DNA from: an uncultured Elioraea sp.
GTDB lineage: Bacteria > Pseudomonadota > Alphaproteobacteria > Acetobacterales > Acetobacteraceae
NCBI GenBank assembly: GCA_938010425.1
Contig: CALLUO010000068.1
Span: forward strand, 1 to 36,987
Direction of reading: 5' to 3'
DNA length: 36,987 bases
Shown here: piece by piece, positions 31,294 to 36,987 of the stretch
Position numbering within the stretch: position 1 is the first letter of the stretch
Layout of the letters: every line of letters begins with the position of its first letter
Notes under the pieces: model-generated
What the model was told of the DNA's origin: nothing
Databases searched by the model: none
What the model saw: the letters and a program-made list of their open reading frames with translations, nothing else
Translations under genes and position numbers: made by a program

Positions 31294-31728
31294 ATGCCCG
31301 ACCCTCTTCTCCTCGTCTGCCCATCCTGCGGCACGCTCAACCGCGTGCCCGCCGCGCGCCTCACCGAGAGGCCCGTCTGCGGCTCCTGCCGTGCCGGGCT
31401 ACTGCCGGCCGCGCCGATTGAAACGGACAGCGCAAGCCTTGCCCGCTTCCTTGAGAAAGATCAGCTGCCCGCCCTGCTCGATCTTTGGGCGCCTTGGTGC
31501 GGCCCCTGCCGCGCCTTTGCTCCGACCTTCGCGCAAGCCGCCGCCAGCCTTCCCGCGATCCGCTTTCTTAAACTCAACACAGAGGCCCATCCGGAGGCGG
31601 CAGCGCGCTTCGGCGTGCGCGCCATTCCTACCCTCATCGGGCTCCGGCGCGGGCGCGAAGTGGCTCGCCTTTCCGGTGCGCTCCCCTTGCGCGACCTGCT
31701 GGCCTTCGCCGAGCGCCTCGCCGCCTGA
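31294..31728 (+). CDS. trxC: Thioredoxin 2 (zinc-finger thioredoxin)
   Basis: A 144-residue cytosolic disulfide reductase. An N-terminal zinc ribbon has Cys9, Cys12, Cys29 and Cys32 (CPSC ... CGSC), followed by a thioredoxin fold with the redox motif WCGPC at Cys69/Cys72 in LLDLWAPWCGPCRAFAPTF. The cis-proline is in RAIPTLIGLRRG. This layout is diagnostic of TrxC-type thioredoxins, linked to oxidative-stress reduction in E. coli. The ATG at 31294 is the only start that preserves the zinc ribbon at the N-terminus. It stands alone between the gene-poor stretch and the broken RraA-family gene. Confidence 0.93.
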   Translation: MPDPLLLVCPSCGTLNRVPAARLTERPVCGSCRAGLLPAAPIETDSASLARFLEKDQLPALLDLWAPWCGPCRAFAPTFAQAAASLPAIRFLKLNTEAHPEAAARFGVRAIPTLIGLRRGREVARLSGALPLRDLLAFAERLAA

Positions 31729-31793
31729 CCCTCTCGACGCGTGCCCCATCCGATAGGAGGGTGAGGCGTTCGCGAAGGGAGGATACCACCTGC

Positions 31794-32497
31794 ATGATCA
31801 CGCCTGACGCAGCGCTGCTGGCCGAACTCGCCAGGCTCGACACGCCAACGGTGTGCAACGCGCTTGAGGAGCTCCTCTCCCCGCGGGAGCTGTCCGGTTC
31901 ACCACCCGTCCCTTCGTTCGCAACGACCACCCTGACGCGATCCTGGTCGGCTGGGCGCGCACCGCCGCCATCCGTGCAGAGCGTCCGCCCGCCATGCCAG
32001 CCGAGAAGCGAAACACGCTTCGCATGCGGTACTACGAGCACGTCGCGACCGCCGCGTCGGGGCCGAACATCGCCGTCATCTAGGGCCTCGATTCCGTTCC
32101 CGGCACGGGCGCCTTCTGGGGCGAGGTGCAGACGACGGTGCACAAGGCGCTCGGTGTCGCGGGCTCGATCACCAACGGCTTCATCCGCGACATTCCGATG
32201 ATGGCGGAAGGCTTCCCGATCCTCGCCGGCATGCTCGCCCCCTCGCACGCTTTCGTGCACGTGGTCGCGGTCGGCGTGACGGTGAGCATTGATGGCTTGG
32301 TGGTGCACGACGGCGAGCTCGTGCACGCCGACCGTCATGGCGCGGTGGTGATCCCCCGCGAGGTCGCGGCGCGTGTGCCGGACGCAGCGGCGTTGCGTGC
32401 GCGGCGGGAAGCTGTCATTCTGGGCGCCGCGCTTCGGCAAGGCTTCGGCATCGCGGACCTGCGCGCGGCCTTCGCCCGGATAAGCGAGGTCCACTGA
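31794..32497 (+). pseudogene. RraA-family protein gene, disrupted by a frameshift and an amber codon
   Basis: The ATG at 31794 has GGGAGG upstream and begins MITPDAALLAELARLDTPTV. After LSG near 31896 a 1-bp deletion shifts the frame. The next frame continues FTTRPFVRNDHPDAILVGWA and so on to GPNIAVI, then meets TAG at 32081-32083 where relatives have Gln or Glu. The same frame resumes GLDSVPGTGAFWGEVQTTVH and GVAGSITNGFIRDIPMM and runs to the normal end. This is the RraA-like/dimethylmenaquinone methyltransferase-like family, whose catabolic members act with HpcH/HpaI aldolases such as the next gene. The gene has two independent lesions and is presumably inactive unless the lesions are sequencing errors. 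Confidence 0.8.
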
Positions 32498-32528
32498 AGG
32501 TCGGCGCCGTCCCGCCCGGTGCGTAGGC

Positions 32529-33320
32529 TCAATAGGTGCCCGCGCCCGCCTTCGCCTCCGCCCCCCGCGCCGCCGCCACCGCTGCCTTCGCCGCGGCCGC
32601 AAGCAGGCCGGCGTCTCCTGAAATGGATGCGAAACGGTAGCCGAGACCGAACATCCGCTTCGCTCCTTCACCGCTGCCGGTGTGGATTCCCGGAATCACG
32701 CCATGCCGCGTCGCCACCTCAGCGATGCGGCGGATCTCGGCGAGTGTCCGTTCCGAGGTCGGGTCGATGGCCGGAGTTTCGCCGATCGCCAGCGCCAAGT
32801 CGTTCGGCCCGACATACACCGCATCAAGCCCCGGCGTGGTCACGATCTCCTCGAGCTTCTCCAACGCTTCTGCCGTTTCGATCATCGCAAAAGTGAGCAC
32901 GGTGGCATCGGCGTGCTTCCAGTAGTCCGCCGTGCCAGCATACCAGGCCGCGCGCAGCGGTCCGAAACTGCGATAGCCCTTCGGCGGGTAGCGGCAGGCG
33001 CGCACAAAGCGCTCGCATTCAGCGCGTGAGCTCACCATCGGGCAAATGATCCCATAGGCGCCGGCATCCAGCATCTTCATGATGATGCCGGGCTCGTTCC
33101 ACGGCACGCGGGCGAGCGGCACGGCGGGCGTGGTCGAGATCGCCTGCAGCATCGACACAGCCGTGTCGAAATGCACCATGCCGTGCTGCAGGTCGATGGT
33201 CAGGCTGTCCCAGCCGGCCTGCGCCATCGCCTCAGCCGCGATGGAAGAGGGAATGCCGAGCCAGCCGTTGATCACTGTTTGTCCTGCGGCCCAGAGTTCG
33301 CGAATCCTGTTCGGGCGCAC
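32529..33320 (-). CDS. HpcH/HpaI family aldolase
   Basis: A 263-residue class II aldolase of the HpcH/HpaI group, which cleaves or forms 2-keto-3-deoxy or 4-hydroxy-2-oxo acids to give pyruvate. The GTG at 33320 is chosen because GGGGAGAG lies just upstream; longer in-frame starts add an implausible tail. Motifs are GWLGIPSSIAAEAMAQAGWD, LTIDLQHGMVHFDTAVSM, PLARVPWNEPGIIMKMLDAG, GIICPMVSSRAECE, MIETAEALEKLEEI and LDAVYVGPNDLALAIG (metal and substrate site). It is divergent from the malate/L-lactate dehydrogenase-family gene and converges on the broken RraA-family gene, suggesting a small keto-acid catabolic cluster. Confidence 0.88.
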   Translation of the reverse strand: MRPNRIRELWAAGQTVINGWLGIPSSIAAEAMAQAGWDSLTIDLQHGMVHFDTAVSMLQAISTTPAVPLARVPWNEPGIIMKMLDAGAYGIICPMVSSRAECERFVRACRYPPKGYRSFGPLRAAWYAGTADYWKHADATVLTFAMIETAEALEKLEEIVTTPGLDAVYVGPNDLALAIGETPAIDPTSERTLAEIRRIAEVATRHGVIPGIHTGSGEGAKRMFGLGYRFASISGDAGLLAAAAKAAVAAARGAEAKAGAGTY

Positions 33321-33366
33321 GCCTCTCCCCTTTCCTTCCTCATCTCGCCACCGACGCGCCTCTGCC

Positions 33367-33394
33367 CATCGGCTGGCAACCATATGAGCCGATG
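33367..33394. promoter_or_regulatory. Inverted repeat in the divergent aldolase/dehydrogenase promoter region
   Basis: Perfect 8-bp arms CATCGGCT (33367-33374) and AGCCGATG (33387-33394) around a 12-bp AT-richer spacer. The repeat lies in the 242-bp gap between the two divergent start codons. The symmetry suits a dimeric repressor or activator site controlling both genes. No regulator gene is adjacent in the window. Confidence 0.35.
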
Positions 33395-33562
33395 AGTTTC
33401 GCGAAGCCAAGTGAAGACAGCCCGGTCGCCTCGCTCTTTAACCTGTCGTCGGCAAGGGAGAGGGCAGAATCGGCGCCTGCCACTCTTGCCTGCGCCGCCC
33501 GTGCAGAGCAGGGTTGCAGAACATCCTCTGATCCCGACCCGCCCAAGCCCGCCGCTCGCTGC

Positions 33563-34654
33563 ATGCCAATCCTCGCTGCCACTGACTTGCGCGCCTTCGT
33601 CGCCTCCCTTTTCAACGCTGCCGGTTGTTCGGAGGAGGAGGCCTCTCGCATCGCCTCCTCCCTCGTTTCGGCCAATCTGGCGGGTCACGACAGCCACGGC
33701 GTCGTGCGGGTGCAGCGCTACATCGCTTGGCTGCGCGAAGGGCTCGTGGTCGCTAACGTCACGCCGCACCTCGAACGCGAGACCGTGATCACCGCGGTGA
33801 TCGACGGCAGGTTCGGCTTCGGCCAGACGGCGGCCGCCTTTGCTGTCGAGGTCGGTACGCAGAAGGCCCTCGCCTCGGGCCTTGCCGCCGTCGCCCTCAA
33901 ACATGCGGGCCATATCGGGCGGGTCGGCGAGTGGGCGGAGCGTGCGGCCGCCGAGGGCATAATCTCGATTCATTTTGTCAACGTGCAGGGCTCGCTCCTG
34001 GTGGCGCCGTTCGGCGGCGTCGATCGCCGTCTTTCTACAGCGCCCTTCTGCATCGGCGTGCCCATCGAAGGAAGCGACCCGATCATTCTCGATTTCGCCA
34101 CCTCGCTGGTCGCCGAAGGCAAGGTGCTGGTCGCCTCCCGTGGTGGGCCGCCCGTGCCGGACGATTCCATGATCCTGCCCGATGGGCGGCTGACGGGAGA
34201 CCCTGCCGCGCTCTATGGCGACCTTTCGCAGGGCGAACGAAATCCGGAGGCGGGCGAAGGCGCGCTCCGCGCCTTCGGCTTGCACAAAGGTTCGGGGCTT
34301 GCCGTGCTGTGCGAACTCCTCGCCGGCGCTCTCACCGGTAACGGCACCGCCGGGCCGCGCGATGGCGGTCGCGGCAGAATCAGCAACGGCATGCTCTCGT
34401 TTTACCTGCGCCCCGACGTGATCGACGACCCCGAAGCTTTCGCGCAACGGGCACGCCGCTTCATCGCGTTCTGCCACTCTTCCCGCGCCGACCGGCCAGG
34501 TGGTGCGGTGCTGCTGCCGGGAGAGCCCGAACGTCGCCAACGCATCCTTCGCGAGCACGAGGGTGTTCCCTTGCCCGACGAGGTCTGGCGATCCCTCCTC
34601 GCCACGGCCGACGAGGTCGGTCTTGCCGCCGATCGCATCCCGAAGCCACGCTAA
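33563..34654 (+). CDS. Ldh family oxidoreductase (malate/L-lactate/ureidoglycolate dehydrogenase type)
   Basis: A 363-residue NAD(P)-dependent dehydrogenase of the COG2055 family. The ATG at 33563 (MPILAATDLRAFVASLF) fits family N-termini; an in-frame start 57 codons earlier is rejected as low-complexity. Motifs are SLVSANLAGHDSHGVVRVQR (conserved DSHG), GFGQTAAAFAVEV, ALKHAGHIGRVGEWAERAA, IILDFATSLVAEGKVLVA and FGLHKGSGLAVLCELLAGAL. Substrate specificity (malate, lactate, sulfolactate, ureidoglycolate and others) cannot be read by eye. The divergent HpcH/HpaI aldolase suggests oxidation of a hydroxy acid linked to the same catabolic route. The fhs pseudogene begins eight bases after its stop. 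Confidence 0.88.
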   Translation: MPILAATDLRAFVASLFNAAGCSEEEASRIASSLVSANLAGHDSHGVVRVQRYIAWLREGLVVANVTPHLERETVITAVIDGRFGFGQTAAAFAVEVGTQKALASGLAAVALKHAGHIGRVGEWAERAAAEGIISIHFVNVQGSLLVAPFGGVDRRLSTAPFCIGVPIEGSDPIILDFATSLVAEGKVLVASRGGPPVPDDSMILPDGRLTGDPAALYGDLSQGERNPEAGEGALRAFGLHKGSGLAVLCELLAGALTGNGTAGPRDGGRGRISNGMLSFYLRPDVIDDPEAFAQRARRFIAFCHSSRADRPGGAVLLPGEPERRQRILREHEGVPLPDEVWRSLLATADEVGLAADRIPKPR

Positions 34655-34662
34655 GCCTCGGC

Positions 34663-36347
34663 ATGCCACAGCCCTCAGATCTCGCGATTGCCCGCGCTGC
34701 CACGCTTCGTCCGATTGCTGACGTGGCAGCGAAGTTGGGCTTAGGGACCGAAACGATCCCTCTCTTCAGTCGACGCAAGGCGAAGATTCTACTCGATGCT
34801 GTTTCGCAACGACCAGACCGTGGCCGCCTCGTCCTCGTCACCGGAATCAACCTGACGCCCGCCGGCGAGGGCTAGACGACCACCACCATCGGGCTTGCCG
34901 ATGCTCTGCGGCGGATCGGGGTGCGCTCTTTCGCCAGCTTGCGCGAACCCTCGCTTGGCCCCCGTTTTGGCGTCAAAGGCGGGGCCACGGGCGGCGGTTA
35001 CGCCCAGGTGGCGCCGATGGAGGCCATCAACCCTCACCTGATCGGCGACATCCATGCCGTCACGGCAGCGAACAACCTGCTCGCGTCCTTGATCGACAAC
35101 CACCTCCATTACGGCAACGCGCTCAGGATCGATCCGAGCCACATCTCCTGGCGTCGCTATCTCGAAATTAACAAACGACCGCGCGCTGGGCGACATCGTG
35201 GTGGGTTTGGGCAGGCCGCCGAACGGGCCTGTGCGCGAGGACGGATTCGACATCACCGCCGCCTCAGAGATGATGGCGGCGCTCTGCCTCGCCCCCGACC
35301 TCGCCGATCTACGCGCGCGCCTTGCCCGCATCCTCGTCGCCACCCGCTGTGACGGCATCCCCGTCACCGCCGCCGACCTGAAGGCAGACGGTACCACGGC
35401 CGCCCTGTTGCGCGATGCGCTGATGCCAAACCTGGTGCAAACGCTGGAGGGCACACCGGACCTCGTCCACGACGGGCCCTTCGCCGACATCGCGCATGGC
35501 TGCAACTCCCTGGTCGCGACCCGGATGGCGCTCGGTCTCGCCAACGTGGTGGTGACGGAAGCCGGCTTCGGGGCCGATCTCGGGGCAGAGAAGTTCCTCA
35601 ACATCAAGTGCAGGCTTGGCGGGATTGCTCCGGGCTGTGCCATCGTCGTCGCCACGGTGCGCGCACGGAAGATGCATGCTGGGCTTACCAGGGGCGAGCT
35701 TGGTCGCGAGAACGTCGCAGCTGTCACACGCGGGGCAGCCAACCTGCTGCGTCATGTGGCCAATCTACAGGGCTTCGGTCTGCCCGTTCTGGTCGCGCTC
35801 AACCGCTTCGACACCGACACAGAGGCCGAGATCGCGGCCGTGCAGGAAGCGGTAGCAGCCATCGGGGCGGAGGCCGTTCTCTGCACGCACTGGGCTGAAG
35901 GCGGCGAGGGGGCGATGCCGCTCGCGCGGGCGGTGCTGGCGCGGCTCAATGCTGGCACGGCGCGTCTTTCTCTCCTCGACACGGACGAGCTGCCGCTTGC
36001 TGAAAAGATCTGAAAAGATCGCGACGGTGGCCACGCGCATCTACCATGCCGGGGAGGTAACGTTCTCAGACGCCGCCGCGCGCCGCCTTGACGCTTTCCA
36101 GGCTGCTGGGTTCGGACACCTGCCGGTGTGCATCGCCAAAACGCAGTACAGCTTTTCGGCCGACCCGCGCCTGGTCGGCGCGCCTGAGGGTCACACCTTC
36201 CCCGTGCGAAACGCACGCCTTTCCGCCGGCGCAGGCTTTGTGGTTGCCTTCGCTGGCGAGATCATGACCATGCCTGGCTTGCCGCGGGTGCCGGCGGCTG
36301 AGGCCATCGGGCTTGACCGGTCGGGCGCGGTCAAAGGGCTGTTTTGA
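34663..36347 (+). pseudogene. fhs: Formate--tetrahydrofolate ligase gene with three lesions
   Basis: The full length of a formate-THF ligase (about 560 codons) is recognisable but interrupted three times. First, the P-loop LVLVTGINLTPAGEG is followed by TAG (34873-34875) where the family has lysine, then [15 protein letters not shown]. Second, about one extra base near 35173 shifts the frame between [11 protein letters not shown] and [13 protein letters not shown]. Third, a 10-bp tandem duplication TGAAAAGATC (36001-36010 and 36011-36020) shifts it again after ELPLAEKI, before the final segment [20 protein letters not shown], which runs to a TGA at 36347. The intact enzyme feeds formate into one-carbon folate metabolism. 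With these lesions no active ligase is expected. Confidence 0.9.
36001..36020 (+). repeat. 10-bp tandem duplication inside fhs
   Basis: TGAAAAGATC occurs twice back to back. Removing one copy restores the fhs reading frame from LAEKI to [13 protein letters not shown], so the duplication is a frameshifting mutation and probably arose by replication slippage. Confidence 0.9.
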
Positions 36348-36392
36348 CCCGCGCTTCACCGCACGTTGCGCCGGCAGTGCAGCAGAATGGGA

Positions 36393-36422
36393 TTGACCCG
36401 GGCACGCTCGCGCTGGCATAGA
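36393..36422 (+). promoter_or_regulatory. Candidate promoter for the mgtE leader transcript
   Basis: TTGACC (36393-36398) is followed after 18 bases by CATAGA (36417-36422), plausible -35 and -10 hexamers in otherwise GC-rich sequence. Transcription would begin near 36430, giving a leader of about 175 nt before mgtE. A second TTGACA at 36507-36512 lies inside the leader ORF but has no good -10 partner. Confidence 0.35.
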
Positions 36423-36473
36423 CTGTTGGGGGCGCGTGTTCGCGGCACCTCAGCACGACCAGTGGAGACCAGA

Positions 36474-36524
36474 ATGAGCGACGGGAGCGGAAGTTTTCGC
36501 GCGCCGTTGACAGAGCTGGCCTGA
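36474..36524 (+). CDS. Putative 16-codon leader ORF upstream of mgtE
   Basis: ATG at 36474 with GGAG (36464-36467) six bases upstream, ideal Shine-Dalgarno spacing. It encodes MSDGSGSFRAPLTELA and ends with TGA at 36522-36524, 12 bases before the first leader hairpin. Short translated leaders control Mg2+ transporter genes elsewhere (mgtL before mgtA, corL before corA in Salmonella), but this peptide shows no sequence similarity to those. It may be a real regulatory leader peptide or a chance ORF; the ribosome-binding site and its position favour the first. Confidence 0.4.
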   Translation: MSDGSGSFRAPLTELA

Positions 36525-36536
36525 CCCGAGTTCCCA

Positions 36537-36555
36537 CCGCGTGAGAGCCACGCGG
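36537..36555 (+). promoter_or_regulatory. mgtE leader hairpin 1
   Basis: Perfect 7-bp stem CCGCGTG (36537-36543) with CACGCGG (36549-36555) closing an AGAGC pentaloop. It begins 12 bases after the leader-ORF stop and is separated by a single base from the larger hairpin 2. A ribosome terminating on the leader ORF would cover or approach its 5' arm. Confidence 0.5.
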
Positions 36556-36556
36556 C

Positions 36557-36600
36557 TTCGGTCTCTCGGTATGGCCAGTGTCCAGCACCGGGGGACCGAA
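36557..36600 (+). promoter_or_regulatory. mgtE leader hairpin 2, sequestering the ribosome-binding site
   Basis: TTCGGTCTCTCGGT (36557-36570) pairs with ACCGGGGGACCGAA (36587-36600), 14 consecutive pairs of which two are G-U, closing a 16-base loop that itself can pair TGG (36572-36574) with CCA (36582-36584). The only Shine-Dalgarno-like string for mgtE, GGGGGA (36590-36595), lies in the 3' arm, and the ATG follows three bases after the stem. The G-U pairs are compatible with RNA but not with a perfect DNA palindrome, which favours a cis-acting RNA over a protein operator. Confidence 0.6.
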
Positions 36601-36603
36601 CCC

Positions 36604-36987
36604 ATGAGCAAGACCGTTCTCAACGCGGCCACGCTGTCGCCCCAGGCGGCCTTGGCCCTCCATCCGGCCGATCTCGCTGCCTTGCTGGAGCGTCGGTCTG
36701 CGAAAGAAGCGTGGGACATTCTCGCCTCCTTGCCGCTTGCCCGCCGCGCCGAAACTTTCGGCTATCTCGAGACCCCGATGCAGGTGGCGGTGGCAGCGGA
36801 GGCTGATCTGCGTGCGCTTGCCGACCTGCTTACTGCAATGGATGCGGACGAGCGGGCCGATTTCTGGACCGCCCTCGATGATGGGCTGCGCGATCGGCTG
36901 GCACCCGCCCTGGCAGCGGCCGAACGCGAGGACATCCGTCGGCTCTCTGCTTATCCGCCGGGCTCTGCCGGCGCGGTGATGACCAGC
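36604..36987 (+). CDS. mgtE: Magnesium transporter MgtE, 5' part
   Basis: The first 128 codons of an MgtE-family Mg2+ channel; the gene runs off the right edge. The visible part is the cytosolic MgtE N-domain, an acidic helical repeat domain: LHPADLAALLERRSAKEAWD, ILASLPLARRAETFGYLETP and LADLLTAMDADERADFWTAL. It ends RRLSAYPPGSAGAVMTS, the family link into the CBS domains. In characterised MgtE this domain gates the pore by sensing intracellular Mg2+. The start is fixed by the position of the leader hairpin and by MSKTVLNAATLSPQAALALH. Expression is probably gated by the structured leader just upstream. Confidence 0.88.
   Translation, partial: MSKTVLNAATLSPQAALALHPADLAALLERRSAKEAWDILASLPLARRAETFGYLETPMQVAVAAEADLRALADLLTAMDADERADFWTALDDGLRDRLAPALAAAEREDIRRLSAYPPGSAGAVMTS

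Noticed and set aside
32081-34875. Two in-frame TAG codons (32081-32083 and 34873-34875) inside otherwise conserved coding sequence, suggesting amber recoding or suppression
   Set aside because: Both genes also carry frameshifts elsewhere, so they are pseudogenes or contain sequence errors. No suppressor tRNA or pyrrolysine gene is in the window, and intact neighbours show no internal TAG.
1-36987. CRISPR arrays, prophage genes or a defence island
   Set aside because: No regularly spaced repeats, integrase, capsid or known defence motifs were seen on either strand.

Overview
The window is about 37 kb of very GC-rich DNA (roughly 70% G+C by eye, strongly GC-biased third codon positions). The gene content points to an alphaproteobacterium, most likely Rhodospirillales/Acetobacteraceae: the block ubiE <> mutM-echA-rpsT-dnaA, a CCA-encoding tRNA-Leu, HemN with an FNR-type box, and a MutM whose C-terminus ends CPRTQR. 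The family assignment is an inference from memory of gene order and protein style, not from a search.

Layout. 1-1436: start of a polysaccharide ABC exporter (ATPase cut by the window edge, plus permease) and a DUF2237 protein. 1580-6140: a Tat-exported MBL-fold hydrolase, tRNA-Leu(UAA), then dapB, a DUF7002-like gene, metK and trmB. 6141-7180: about 1 kb without an intact gene, holding one probable decayed ORF. 7181-10885: fabI and cysK on the minus strand, with a divergent Rrf2 regulator and a YeeE/YedE transporter; cysK, the regulator and the transporter look like a sulfur module with candidate operators. 10865-11846: remnants of a P1B-type ATPase and of a thiamine-diphosphate enzyme. 11889-17454: a receiver-only response regulator and a 1705-residue hybrid histidine kinase with eight tandem PAS domains. 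17534-19877: hemN behind an FNR/FixK-type box, and an alpha/beta hydrolase.

19999-22711: a tightly overlapping minus-strand unit lutB-lutC-smr. 22809-26554: dnaA, rpsT, an enoyl-CoA hydratase and mutM on the minus strand, divergent from ubiE, pdxY and a KDPG-aldolase-like gene. 28875-30724: an overlapping pair, an M81/MlrC-type metallopeptidase and a small membrane protein. 30725-31293: about 570 bp with no gene I can recognise. 31294-36347: thioredoxin 2, a broken RraA-family gene, an HpcH/HpaI aldolase divergent from a malate/L-lactate dehydrogenase-family gene, and a formate-THF ligase gene (fhs) with three separate lesions. 36604 to the end: the start of mgtE.

The most interesting non-coding signal is the mgtE leader. 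It has a possible promoter, a 16-codon leader ORF with a good Shine-Dalgarno, then two back-to-back hairpins. The second has a 14-bp stem with two G-U wobbles that contains the mgtE ribosome-binding site and ends three bases before the start codon. It looks like a translational gate for a magnesium transporter, and I do not recognise it as a known RNA class. Other points of interest are the eight-PAS kinase, the aldolase-fold protein lacking its Schiff-base lysine, and several pseudogenes within one window.
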